Program-made: the position numbers and the translations under genes
In this document: positions 1 through 7,852 of the stretch, piece by piece
Layout: the number at the start of each line of letters is the position of its first letter
Position numbering within the stretch: the stretch's first letter is position 1
The notes under the pieces: model-generated
Databases searched by the model: none
Told to the model about the DNA's origin: nothing
Seen by the model: only the letters and a program-made list of their open reading frames with translations
Source of the DNA: an uncultured Micavibrio sp.
Lineage (GTDB): Bacteria; Pseudomonadota; Alphaproteobacteria; Micavibrionales; UBA1664
Direction: 5' to 3'
Length of the DNA: 12,396 bases
NCBI GenBank assembly: GCA_937896295.1
Contig: CALBME010000022.1
Coordinates: 1 to 12,396, forward strand

Positions 1-1062
1 ACCGTAAAAGTCGCCCTCGACGGACAGCGTGATTACGACATCGTCATCGGCGCGAATGCCATTGAAAACGGCGCGCGCCGTTTCAAGGGTAAACGCGTTC
101 TGACCATCTGCGACGAAAACGCGCAAAAACACCTGCCCGATTACCTGAAAGAAAGCGTTCTGGTCCTGCCCGAGGGCGAAGCCACCAAAAGCTGGGCGGC
201 GCTGGGCAAGACGCTCGACTGGATCCTGGCGCAGAAACCGGACCGCAACACCCTGATCGTGGCATTCGGCGGCGGGGTGACCGGCGACCATGCCGGCTTT
301 GCCGCAGCCATTACCCTGCGTGGCATCGATTACGTCCAGATCCCGACCACCCTTCTGGCGCAGGTCGATTCATCGGTCGGCGGCAAAACGGGCATCAATG
401 CCAAACAGGGCAAGAATCTCGTGGGTGCGTTTTACCAGCCCAAATTCGTGCTGGCGGATACCTCGGTCTTAAAAACCCTGCCCGACCGCCAGATGAAGGC
501 CGGCTACGCCGAAATCGTCAAATACGCGTTTCTGGGTGACGCCAAATTTTTTGAATGGCTGGAAGGTAACGGCAAAAAGGTTCTTGCCCGCGATGACGCC
601 GCCCTGAACAGGGCAATCGCCACCAGCTGCCGGATGAAGGCGGACATCGTCGCCGCCGATGAGCGCGAGGGCGGCGCACGCGCCCTTCTCAATTTTGGTC
701 ACACCTTCGCCCATGCGCTGGAAGCGGCGTGCAAATATGACCGCCGCCTGCTGCACGGCGAAGCCGTGTCGGTGGGTATGTGCCTTGCCTTCGACGTTTC
801 GGCCCGCATGCACCTGACCAATGACGCGCCGCGCGCGATTGCGCACCTGAAAAAACTAGGGCTTCCCACGCGCATTGCCGACATCGCCAAATTTCCCAAA
901 ACCACGCCCGAGGCGCTGATCGCCCTGATGGGCAGCGATAAAAAGGTCAAGGGCGGGCGTCTGACGTTTATTCTGTCGCATGGCATCGGCAACGCCATCA
1001 TCACGCAGAACGTGGACATGACTTGCGTGCGCGATGCCCTATCTTCCTCGATGGAGCGTTAA
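1..1062 (+). CDS. aroB: 3-dehydroquinate synthase, 5'-partial
   Basis: This enzyme converts DAHP to 3-dehydroquinate, the second step of the shikimate pathway, in the cytoplasm, using NAD+ and a divalent metal. The frame is open from base 1 and ends at TAA 1060-1062, giving 353 codons. Compared with E. coli AroB (about 362 residues), only a few N-terminal residues are missing, so the start lies just left of the window. Visible motifs are the glycine-rich NAD loop GGGVTGD (codons about 89-95), the signature PTTLLAQVDSSVGGKTGIN, GKNLVGAFYQP, and three expected metal ligands: Glu in GYAEIVKY (codon 171), His in NFGHTFAH (codon 234) and His in LLHGEAV (codon 252). The loop reads GDHAGF where most relatives I recall have a hydrophobic residue instead of His. 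A membrane protein gene follows after 2 bp. aroK would be expected upstream but lies outside the window. Confidence 0.96.
   Translation, partial: TVKVALDGQRDYDIVIGANAIENGARRFKGKRVLTICDENAQKHLPDYLKESVLVLPEGEATKSWAALGKTLDWILAQKPDRNTLIVAFGGGVTGDHAGFAAAITLRGIDYVQIPTTLLAQVDSSVGGKTGINAKQGKNLVGAFYQPKFVLADTSVLKTLPDRQMKAGYAEIVKYAFLGDAKFFEWLEGNGKKVLARDDAALNRAIATSCRMKADIVAADEREGGARALLNFGHTFAHALEAACKYDRRLLHGEAVSVGMCLAFDVSARMHLTNDAPRAIAHLKKLGLPTRIADIAKFPKTTPEALIALMGSDKKVKGGRLTFILSHGIGNAIITQNVDMTCVRDALSSSMER
1053..1056 (+). promoter_or_regulatory. ribosome binding site fixing the CNNM/CorC start
   Basis: GGAG lies 8 bases before the ATG at 1065, inside the last codons of aroB. It favours 1065 over the upstream in-frame start at 1023, which would overlap aroB by 40 bases. 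A second in-frame ATG at 1071 cannot be excluded. The arrangement suggests translational coupling to aroB. Confidence 0.6.
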
Positions 1063-1064
1063 AA

Positions 1065-2378
1065 ATGGAAATGGAATTTGAAATCGCCTGGACGACATGG
1101 GAACTGATCGGCGCGATCAGCGTGCTTTTGCTGTTCTCGGCGTTTTTTTCCGGCGCGGAAACGGCCCTGACCGGTGCGTCGCGGGCACGCATGCACGCAC
1201 TGGAACTTGAAGGCAACAAACGTGCCGCCATGGTCAACCGCCTGCGCGACGAAAAAGACCGCCTGATCGGCGCGATCCTGCTGGGCTCCAACATCGTCAA
1301 CACGCTGTCTTCGGCGCTGGCCACGTCCCTGTTCCTGAAACTCTTCGGGGCGGAAGGCATTCTGTACGCCACCGGACTTATGACGGTTCTGCTTTTGATT
1401 TTTTCGGAAGTGCTGCCGAAAACCTACTGCCTGATCCGCGCGGATTCGGTTTCGATGATGATCGCACCGATCATCCGCCTGATGATCTGGGTTTTCACCC
1501 CCGTTCTGATCATCGTATCCCTTATGATCAACGTCATGATGCGCATGATGAAGCCGCAGAACACGGCGGATACGGAAGTCGAACTGCGCGGCGCCATCGA
1601 ACTGCACGAGACCGAGGAAGAACTGCGCACCCACGCCAAGCGCGCGATGCTGCATTCCATTCTCGATCTTGCCGATGTCGATGTCAGCTCGATCATGACG
1701 CACCGCAAAGGCGTTGAAACCGTCGATATCGGACAGCCCATCGGCGTCGTCATCGACCAGGTTCTGGATAACGCCTATTCGCGCATGCCGGTGTTCCGCG
1801 ACGATCCGGACAATATCATTGGCATTCTGCATACAAAGGCATTGCTGCGTGAAATTTCAGCGGTAGGCGGCGATTTCAACCAGGTCGACATTTCGCGCCT
1901 TCTGTCCGATCCGTGGTTCATTCCTGAAACCACCATCCTGTTCGACCAGCTGCAGGCGTTCCGCGAACGCAAAGAGCATTTCGCCATCGTCGTGGACGAA
2001 TACGGCACGTTCAAGGGTATTGTCACGCTGGAAGACATTCTGGAAGAAATCGTGGGCGATATCGACGATGAACACGATGTGTCGGTCCCCGGCGTGCGCG
2101 CGCAGGCCAACGGGTCGTTCGTGGTGGACGGCACAGTGACGGTACGCGACCTGAATCGTGCGCTGGACTGGAACCTGCCTTCCGACGGGTATTCGACCAT
2201 TGCCGGCCTTGTCCTGCACGAATCCAAGATGATCCCGGCGGTGGGTCAGAACTTCACCTTCCACGGCTATCGTTTCCGCATCCTGAAACGTCACCGCAAC
2301 CAGATCACGCTTATCCGCATCGCGCCTGAATCGGCCATGGCCGCGGCGCAGACCAATCCGCAATCGACATTCATGTAG
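1065..2378 (+). CDS. CNNM/HlyC-CorC family membrane protein with CBS pair
   Basis: This is an inner-membrane protein of the family variously annotated as hemolysin-like, CorC/CorB or CNNM, linked to magnesium/cobalt transport. Starting at 1065 it has 437 residues, normal for the family. Residues about 13-155 form the DUF21/CNNM membrane domain with about four hydrophobic segments and the typical SAFFSGAETAL and GSNIVNTLSSALAT stretches, followed by SEVLPKTY. A CBS pair spans about 205-335 (MTHR, then MPVFRDDPDNIIGILH; second repeat with FAIVVDEYGTFKGIVTLEDI and EEIVGDI). A CorC_HlyC domain at about 350-420 includes FVVDGTVTVRDLN and DGYSTIAGLVL. It starts 2 bp after the aroB stop, so the two are probably cotranscribed, a pairing I have seen in other alphaproteobacteria. 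The actual ion handled cannot be read from the sequence, and 'hemolysin' should not be taken literally. Confidence 0.93.
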   Translation: MEMEFEIAWTTWELIGAISVLLLFSAFFSGAETALTGASRARMHALELEGNKRAAMVNRLRDEKDRLIGAILLGSNIVNTLSSALATSLFLKLFGAEGILYATGLMTVLLLIFSEVLPKTYCLIRADSVSMMIAPIIRLMIWVFTPVLIIVSLMINVMMRMMKPQNTADTEVELRGAIELHETEEELRTHAKRAMLHSILDLADVDVSSIMTHRKGVETVDIGQPIGVVIDQVLDNAYSRMPVFRDDPDNIIGILHTKALLREISAVGGDFNQVDISRLLSDPWFIPETTILFDQLQAFRERKEHFAIVVDEYGTFKGIVTLEDILEEIVGDIDDEHDVSVPGVRAQANGSFVVDGTVTVRDLNRALDWNLPSDGYSTIAGLVLHESKMIPAVGQNFTFHGYRFRILKRHRNQITLIRIAPESAMAAAQTNPQSTFM

Positions 2379-2384
2379 TTTGTA

Positions 2385-4286
2385 TCAGCGTTCCTGAAGA
2401 TAAACGGGATAACCGATTTCCAGCGTGCGCGAAGGCGGTAGCTGGAAACGGTCGACCGCGCGTTCGGCGGTGGCGGCCAGGAAGGCGAACAGGATGTTCA
2501 GAAGATCCTGGAAGCTGACCGGGTCCATGGGCGAAATGACGCGTTCATGACCGATGATGTACAGGGCCTCGTCCACTTCGATCCCGTATTCGGCCAGCGG
2601 CGCGCCAATGGTCGCGGGAATATTGATGACCTGCTGATAGCCGTAACGCACCTCCACCTTCAGGATGCGGCCATCGATTTCGGTCACGCGCAGGCGGTCT
2701 TCTTTTTCGACGCGCGGGCGCGAGGAAATGCGGATCGAGATGATGACGATCTTTTCGAACTTGATGTGCAGCATATTGGTCACGCGTTCCAGCGGAACGG
2801 GCGCCATGATGCCGGTGCGGGAGAAGAAAATGCCGGTGTGCCTGACTTCCGCCAGCGGGGCGCGGCTGATGCGCGCGGCGAAATCCTCTATGGGTTCCGT
2901 ATATTCCATGTGGCGTTCGATCAGTTTTTCGAGGCCGCGATGCCAGGCCATCATGCAGATGAACACGAACAGGCCCATGACCAGCGGCACCCAGCCGCCG
3001 TCGAATGTCTTCATCAGGTTGCTGCCCAGATAGGCGATATCCAGCGTCAGAAAGACCGCGCATACCGGGTACGCGATCCAGCGCGGCCAGTTGGCTTTCT
3101 GTATCATCCATGCCGTGAACAGGATGGTGGTCATCAGCATGGCGAAGGACACGGCGATTCCATAAGCGGATGCCAGCCTGTCGGACGTGGGGAACAGCAC
3201 GATCAGCCCCAGGGTCACGCACATCAGCGCAACGTTCAGGCGGGGTATGAAAATATGAAGGCTGTTCTTGTCCGATGTCGACTTGATGCGCATCGGCGGG
3301 AAATAGCCTATTTCAATGGCCTGCCTGGCAATGGCAAAAGCGCCGGTAATCATGGCCTGCGAGGCGACGATGGTCGCCAGCGCCGCCAGTACCAGCAGCG
3401 GAATGCCGAACCAGTCCGGCGCCAGCTGGAACAGCGGGTTTTCCACATCGCCGTTGCGCGCGATGGTCAGCGCCCCCTGCCCGAAATAATTGAGCAGCAG
3501 TCCCGGAAGCGCCACGAAGAACCATGCATAGCGGATGATTTTCGCGCCGAAATGCCCCATGTCGGCATAAAGCGCCTCGCCGCCCGTTACGGCCAGAAAG
3601 ACAGCGCCGATCATGACGGCGGCCATGCCGGGATGGTCGACCAGCATGTGATAGGCATAGATCGGGTTCACGGCATACAGCACGTCCGGGTGATCCGCGA
3701 TGGCGCGCAGTCCCAGCGCGCCCAGCACGGCAAACCACAGGAATACAATCGGACCGTATAAAAGACCGATTTTTTCCGTGCCGAAACGCTGGGACATGAA
3801 AATGCCGATCAGGACGGCAATGGTGATGGGGAGAATCCATTGGTCGATACTGGGCGCGACCACCTTGATCCCCTCGATCGCGGACAGCACGGAAATCGCG
3901 GGGGTGATCACACTGTCGCCAAATAAAATCGCGGCACCCGTCAGCGCCAGGATCAACAGGGTCGCCGCCGTGCGCTTTTTCTTGTTCTTATCAAGCTTAA
4001 GCCCGGTGATCAGGGCGAATATACCGCCCTCGCCGTCATTGTCCGCGCGCAAGACAAAGGCAAGATACTTGGTCGAGATGGTGATGGTCAGCGCCCAGAA
4101 AATCAGCGACAGGACGCCGAATACAGCCGTACGCACATCGATGCCGGTTTCGGCGGCTACGCGGAAAGACTGTTTGAACGCATAAAGCGGGCTGGTACCG
4201 ATATCGCCAAAGACAATGCCGACCGCGCCAATCAGGGCGGCCAGTGTCGTGGGATGCTGGTGATGGGATGTTCGGTCGGACTGCAC
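2385..4286 (-). CDS. kup: Kup-type low-affinity potassium transporter
   Basis: This is a K+/H+ symporter of the Kup/HAK/KT family in the inner membrane. It has 633 residues (E. coli Kup is 622). The N-terminal signature GIVFGDIGTSPLYAF is at about 23-37, DNDGEGGIFAL at about 82-92, GDSVITPAISVLSA at about 123-136 and TGGEALYADMGHFG at about 234-247. About twelve hydrophobic segments cover roughly residues 15-450, followed by a soluble C-terminal domain of about 170 residues. The start is GTG (plus 4284-4286). No ATG lies between the cobT stop and the conserved core, and the upstream ribosome binding site is poor. The start is 24 bp after the cobT stop on the same strand, so kup may depend on readthrough from the cob genes. 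It converges on the CNNM gene with 6 bp between stop codons and no visible terminator. Family identity is clear; the operon link to cobT is inference. Confidence 0.95.
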   Translation of the reverse strand: MQSDRTSHHQHPTTLAALIGAVGIVFGDIGTSPLYAFKQSFRVAAETGIDVRTAVFGVLSLIFWALTITISTKYLAFVLRADNDGEGGIFALITGLKLDKNKKKRTAATLLILALTGAAILFGDSVITPAISVLSAIEGIKVVAPSIDQWILPITIAVLIGIFMSQRFGTEKIGLLYGPIVFLWFAVLGALGLRAIADHPDVLYAVNPIYAYHMLVDHPGMAAVMIGAVFLAVTGGEALYADMGHFGAKIIRYAWFFVALPGLLLNYFGQGALTIARNGDVENPLFQLAPDWFGIPLLVLAALATIVASQAMITGAFAIARQAIEIGYFPPMRIKSTSDKNSLHIFIPRLNVALMCVTLGLIVLFPTSDRLASAYGIAVSFAMLMTTILFTAWMIQKANWPRWIAYPVCAVFLTLDIAYLGSNLMKTFDGGWVPLVMGLFVFICMMAWHRGLEKLIERHMEYTEPIEDFAARISRAPLAEVRHTGIFFSRTGIMAPVPLERVTNMLHIKFEKIVIISIRISSRPRVEKEDRLRVTEIDGRILKVEVRYGYQQVINIPATIGAPLAEYGIEVDEALYIIGHERVISPMDPVSFQDLLNILFAFLAATAERAVDRFQLPPSRTLEIGYPVYLQER

Positions 4287-4310
4287 GGGCGGTATGCTAA
4301 CCCGAATGGA

Positions 4311-6185
4311 TCAGCGGCGCAAATCGTCATCAAACAGATCGGCAAGTTCTGCGGTCAGGGTCTGGCCCAGATCCTCGACATCGCGAATCGTCACGGCGCG
4401 CTTGTAATAACGGGTGACGTCGTGACCGATGCCGATCGCGCATAATTCCACGATCTGACGCTTTTCAATCCAGCCGATGGTTCTTTGCAGGTCTGCCTCA
4501 AGATAGGTGGAGCTGTTGGCAGACAGGGTCGAATCGTCGACGGGCGCACCATCGGAAATAACCATCAAAATTTTACGGCGTTCAGGGCGCACGGCCAGCC
4601 GCGCATGAGCCCAGATCAGCGCTTCGCCGTCGATGTTTTCCTTCAGCAGGCCTTCTTTGAGCATGATGCCCGTATTGGCGCGGGCGCGGCGCCACGGCGC
4701 GTCGGCGGCCTTGTAAATGATGTGACGCAGATCGTTCAGGCGGCCCGGCCGGGGCGGGCGATGCGCTGCGACCCATGCGTCCCGCGACTTGCCGCCCTTC
4801 CATGCCGTGGTGGTAAAGCCCAGGACCTCCACCTTCACCCCGCATCGTTCCAGCGTCTGCGCCAGAATATCGGTGGACAGGGCGGCGATGGTGATGGGAC
4901 GTCCGCGCATGGAGCCGGAATTATCGATCAGCAGCGTGACCACCGTATCGCGAAAATCGGTATCTTTTTCGCGTTTGAAAGACAGCGGGCTGCCGGGACT
5001 GGTGACGACACGCGCAAGGCGGGCGGGGTCCAGAATGCCTTCATCGACATCGAACAGCCACTGGCGCTGCTGCTGCGCCATCAGGCGGCGCTGCAACCGG
5101 TTGGCCAGCCGGCGGATCACGACCTGCAGCGGCTGAAGCTGCTGGTCCAGCGTCGTGCGCAGGCGCGCGCGTTCGGCGGCGTCGGCCAGATCGCCCGCAT
5201 CGATGATTTCGTCGAACTGGGTGGTGTAGACACTGTAATGCGCGGGCCGGTCGAGCGGGCCGGACAGATCATTGGGACGCTGCGCCGCACCCGGCTGTTC
5301 GGACCCGCGCTGTTCCGACGTGCCCCCGCCGTCTTCCTCGCCGCCCGCCTGCTGCTGTCCCTCTTCGCTTTCCGCGCCTTCGCCCATCGCGCCGGATGCG
5401 GCTTCGCCCTCGCCGGTTTCTTCGCTGTCTTCCCCGCCGGCGGTTTTTTCGCCCATGCCGCGACCCTTGCCCTCGCCCCTGCCGGGCTCGTCTGCGTCTT
5501 CCGACGGGTCGTCGCGGCCGGGATCCATATCGAGGGCGCGGATCATCTTGTAAGCAACGCGTGCGAACGCCGCCTGATCGTCGAGCTGGCCGCTCAGTTT
5601 TTTAAATCCTGCCTTGCCGATGCGCGCGGTCACCCATTCGCGCCACGCGTCGGCGGCGGCCCGGGATGCGGGCGGCAGGTCGCCCCCCTCCAGCGCCTCG
5701 GTCGCAAGGGCGAACAGCCCGTCTTCGAGGGGCACCATCACCTGTTTTTCGGGATTGCCGTAGCCTTTGCGTTTGCTCTGCGCCTCGAGGCTGGCGCGCA
5801 GATTCTGGGCCACGCCTTTGCGTTCGCGTGCGCCGATGGCCTCGACCCGCACCTGTTCGAGCAGGTCGAACACCGTGTGCGACTTGCTTTCCAGCGGGGC
5901 CAGTTCGCTGTGTTTTTTGGCGTCGTGATGCACCAGGTGCAGGGCCGCGGCATCGGCGGCGCCGCGCACCTCGCCGCGTGCGGCAAGATCCAGATTGGCG
6001 GACGGAAGCGGCAGGCGCGCGGTTTTCTTACCGACATGGCGCAGGACGCGCTGCTGCCCCGACTGCATGCTGGACGGCACGGGGCCGAAGGTTGTGTCGA
6101 TCTGTTCCGGTCCCTGCCCCGCCATCGCGCGCAATGTCGCGGACGTGACCTGGCGGAAAAGATCGGCCTTATTTTGATCCGTCAT
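4311..6185 (-). CDS. cobT: cobaltochelatase subunit CobT
   Basis: CobT and CobS form the AAA+/VWA chaperone-like part of the ATP-dependent CobNST complex, which inserts cobalt into hydrogenobyrinate a,c-diamide in aerobic B12 synthesis. From the ATG at 6185 it has 624 residues, close to known CobT. The N-terminal CobT domain includes the stretch VFDLLEQVRVEAIGARERKG (about 105-124) and DQAAFARVAYKMIRALDM (about 203-220). A low-complexity Glu/Gly-rich linker spans about 224-300. The C-terminal von Willebrand A domain (about 415-618) has a MIDAS motif DNSGS (421-425) and ISDGAPVDDSTLS near 543-555. A GTG start at 6206 is also in frame, but it lies deeper inside cobS and lacks a ribosome binding site; the ATG overlaps the cobS end by 17 bases, which fits translational coupling. 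CobN, the catalytic subunit, is not in this window. Confidence 0.96.
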   Translation of the reverse strand: MTDQNKADLFRQVTSATLRAMAGQGPEQIDTTFGPVPSSMQSGQQRVLRHVGKKTARLPLPSANLDLAARGEVRGAADAAALHLVHHDAKKHSELAPLESKSHTVFDLLEQVRVEAIGARERKGVAQNLRASLEAQSKRKGYGNPEKQVMVPLEDGLFALATEALEGGDLPPASRAAADAWREWVTARIGKAGFKKLSGQLDDQAAFARVAYKMIRALDMDPGRDDPSEDADEPGRGEGKGRGMGEKTAGGEDSEETGEGEAASGAMGEGAESEEGQQQAGGEEDGGGTSEQRGSEQPGAAQRPNDLSGPLDRPAHYSVYTTQFDEIIDAGDLADAAERARLRTTLDQQLQPLQVVIRRLANRLQRRLMAQQQRQWLFDVDEGILDPARLARVVTSPGSPLSFKREKDTDFRDTVVTLLIDNSGSMRGRPITIAALSTDILAQTLERCGVKVEVLGFTTTAWKGGKSRDAWVAAHRPPRPGRLNDLRHIIYKAADAPWRRARANTGIMLKEGLLKENIDGEALIWAHARLAVRPERRKILMVISDGAPVDDSTLSANSSTYLEADLQRTIGWIEKRQIVELCAIGIGHDVTRYYKRAVTIRDVEDLGQTLTAELADLFDDDLRR

Positions 6186-7179
6186 TTTTGGCCAGAATCT
6201 CGACACCGAAGGCGCGCTGGTAATATTCGGCGACCAGCGGACGTTCGAGTTCGTCGCATTTGTTCAGGAACGAAACGCGGAAAGCTTCTTCTCGGTTGCC
6301 GAAGATGATCGTGTTTTCCGACCATGCCAGCACGGTGCGCGGCGACATCAGCGTCGAAAGGTCCCCGTTGCGGAAGCCGTTGCGGGTCAGTTCGGCGACC
6401 TGCACCATCGCCTTGACCTCGTCCTTGCCGGGCTTGGTGTTCAGGGCCGGGAATTTTTTGAACACGACATCCATTTCGTGTTCGAGCGACAGGTAGTTGA
6501 GCGTGACGACAATGTTCCAGCGGTCCATCTGGCCCTGGTTGATCTGCTGCGTGCCATGGTAAAGGCCGGTCGTATCGCCAAGACCGATCGTGTTCGAGGT
6601 CGCAAACAGACGGAAATACGGATGCGGGCGGATGATGCGGTTCTGTTCCAGCAGGGTCAGGCGGCCTTCCGCCTCAAGGATACGCTGGATCACGAACATG
6701 ACATCCGGGCGGCCTGCGTCGTATTCGTCGAATACCAGCGCGACAGGGTGCTGCAACGACCACGGCAGGATGCCTTCTTTATATTCGGTGACCTGCTTGC
6801 CGTCCTTCAGGACGATGGCGTCCTTGCCGATCAGGTCGACGCGGGAAATGTGGCTGTCCAGATTGATGCGCACGCACGGCCAGTTGAGGCGCGCGGCCAC
6901 CTGTTCGATATGCGTGGACTTGCCGGTGCCGTGCATGCCCTGAATCAGCACGCGGCGGTTATGCATGAACCCGGCCAGAATGGCGCGCGTGGTTTCAGGA
7001 TCGAAATGGTAACTGTCGTCCATGGCGGGGACGAATTCGTTCGCGGTCTGATACCCCAGCACCGGCCACGGGCATTCGATGCCAAAGGTGGCTTTGGTAT
7101 CGATGACGCGGTCGGGCTTGCCGCCCTCGAAGGTGGTAAGATGCGTAGAGACTGAGGTTTTTCCGGGCAGAACGGCCAT
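6169..7179 (-). CDS. cobS: cobaltochelatase subunit CobS (AAA+ ATPase)
   Basis: CobS is the MoxR-like AAA+ ATPase of aerobic cobaltochelatase. With CobT it forms the ring that powers cobalt insertion by CobN. It has 336 residues, matching the family (about 330). Walker A is GMHGTGKST (81-89), Walker B ALVFDEYD (147-154), sensor 1 lies in LFATSNT (191-197), a candidate arginine finger is in QMDRWN (227-232), and SPRTVLAW (289-296) fits the sensor 2 region. The N-terminal segment containing TFGIECPWPVLGY (31-43) is the usual CobS-specific lead. The ATG at 7179 is preceded by AGAAAG, a modest ribosome binding site. It lies 58 bp downstream of the J-domain gene and overlaps cobT by 17 bases. Nothing essential looks missing. 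Confidence 0.97.
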   Translation of the reverse strand: MAVLPGKTSVSTHLTTFEGGKPDRVIDTKATFGIECPWPVLGYQTANEFVPAMDDSYHFDPETTRAILAGFMHNRRVLIQGMHGTGKSTHIEQVAARLNWPCVRINLDSHISRVDLIGKDAIVLKDGKQVTEYKEGILPWSLQHPVALVFDEYDAGRPDVMFVIQRILEAEGRLTLLEQNRIIRPHPYFRLFATSNTIGLGDTTGLYHGTQQINQGQMDRWNIVVTLNYLSLEHEMDVVFKKFPALNTKPGKDEVKAMVQVAELTRNGFRNGDLSTLMSPRTVLAWSENTIIFGNREEAFRVSFLNKCDELERPLVAEYYQRAFGVEILAKNDGSK

Positions 7180-7205
7180 TTTTCGTCGCTTTCTGTAAGG
7201 GGACC

Positions 7206-7234
7206 AATCTAGAAAACGGGGGCCGCAATAACAA
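7206..7234 (-). promoter_or_regulatory. candidate sigma-70-type promoter for cobS
   Basis: On the minus strand, TTGTTA (plus 7229-7234) and TAGATT (plus 7206-7211) are separated by exactly 17 bases, each matching 4 of 6 consensus positions. The -10 box ends 26 bases before the cobS start. The site fits in the 58 bp J-domain/cobS gap and could give cobS-cobT transcription separate from the J-domain gene. It was found by eye, and weak matches like this occur by chance. Confidence 0.3.
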
Positions 7235-7237
7235 GGC

Positions 7238-7840
7238 TTAATCGGTCCGGATCTTTTCGTATTTCTCGTGCGCGGCCTTGAGGATCGTATAGGCCATGTT
7301 GACCCTTTTCACGATCTCCTCGGCCTGGCGGTCGCCGGGGTTGCGGTCGGGGTGGTGCTGTTTCATCAGGGTCCGGTAGCGTTCCTTGATCTTCATGAAC
7401 GTGACCGGCGGTTCCAGGTTCATGATGCTCAGCGCCTCGGCCTCCGGCGTCTGGAAGGCGGGCCGCGCCTCTTCGCGCTTGCGCTTGGGCTGCTCGTCCG
7501 AAAAATCGCGGTAGGACTGGGCCCGGGCGCGCAGGGATTCCTCCCAGTCCGGGGCGGCGGTATAGACCCAGGTCGGGCGGTCGCCGAACATGGCGTTCTT
7601 GATCTGGGCCTCGATATCGGCCTGGCTCATGCCTTCGAAAAAGTCCCAGGCCTTGTTGTATTCCTGCGCGTGCTGGAAACAGAAGTGGTAATAATCCTGC
7701 AATCCCCGGTCCTTGGGCGCGCGATGCTCGCCCGGCTCCTTGCAGCCGGGCATATCGCACGGATGCACCTTGGCCTTGGGTTTACCGGTTTCGGCAAACT
7801 CGGGCGATTTTTCCTTGAGCTTTACACGTTTAGGCGTCAT
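7238..7840 (-). CDS. J-domain protein with N-terminal Cys/His motif
   Basis: This is a 200-residue cytoplasmic protein with a J domain at its C-terminus rather than its N-terminus. It contains the HPD tripeptide (163-165, in KQHHPDRNPGD) between two helical stretches (KIKERYRTLMKQ and AEEIVKRVNMAYTILKAAHE), so it should stimulate an Hsp70 such as DnaK. It lacks the Gly/Phe region and the zinc fingers of classical DnaJ, so it is not the general DnaJ. The N-terminal half has C28-x4-C33 and C54-x2-H57, which could bind a metal; that is my inference. The family is common next to cobS in alphaproteobacteria and is usually annotated only as 'J domain-containing'. The start ATG at 7840 has AGGGG four bases upstream. 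It is probably first in the operon with cobS, cobT and kup, and divergent from bolA. Its client is unknown. Confidence 0.9.
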   Translation of the reverse strand: MTPKRVKLKEKSPEFAETGKPKAKVHPCDMPGCKEPGEHRAPKDRGLQDYYHFCFQHAQEYNKAWDFFEGMSQADIEAQIKNAMFGDRPTWVYTAAPDWEESLRARAQSYRDFSDEQPKRKREEARPAFQTPEAEALSIMNLEPPVTFMKIKERYRTLMKQHHPDRNPGDRQAEEIVKRVNMAYTILKAAHEKYEKIRTD

Positions 7841-7844
7841 GAAT

Positions 7845-7849
7845 CCCCT
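7845..7849 (-). promoter_or_regulatory. ribosome binding site of the J-domain gene inside the 12 bp divergent gap
   Basis: Read on the minus strand, AGGGG lies 4 bases before the ATG of the J-domain gene. The whole gap between the two divergent start codons (7841-7852) is 12 bp, so this site nearly fills it. On the plus strand no purine-rich site precedes the bolA ATG. Confidence 0.5.
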
Positions 7850-7852
7850 GAT

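Noticed and set aside
2379..2384. Bidirectional terminator between the CNNM gene and kup
   Set aside because: The 6 bp gap and adjacent gene ends show no stem with a T-run on either strand.
2547..3761. Plus-strand open frame of 404 codons opposite kup
   Set aside because: Its composition (Arg, Gln, His, Asp) and lack of any motif mark it as the shadow of kup.
4485..6308. Plus-strand open frame of 607 codons opposite cobT
   Set aside because: It is the mirror of a GC-rich cobT gene with strong third-base bias. The translation is rich in Arg, Gly, Ala and His with no recognisable domain, while the minus strand encodes a clear CobT.
7180..7237. Cobalamin riboswitch before cobS
   Set aside because: The gap is only 58 bp, far too short for a B12 riboswitch, and no B12-box-like sequence is seen there.
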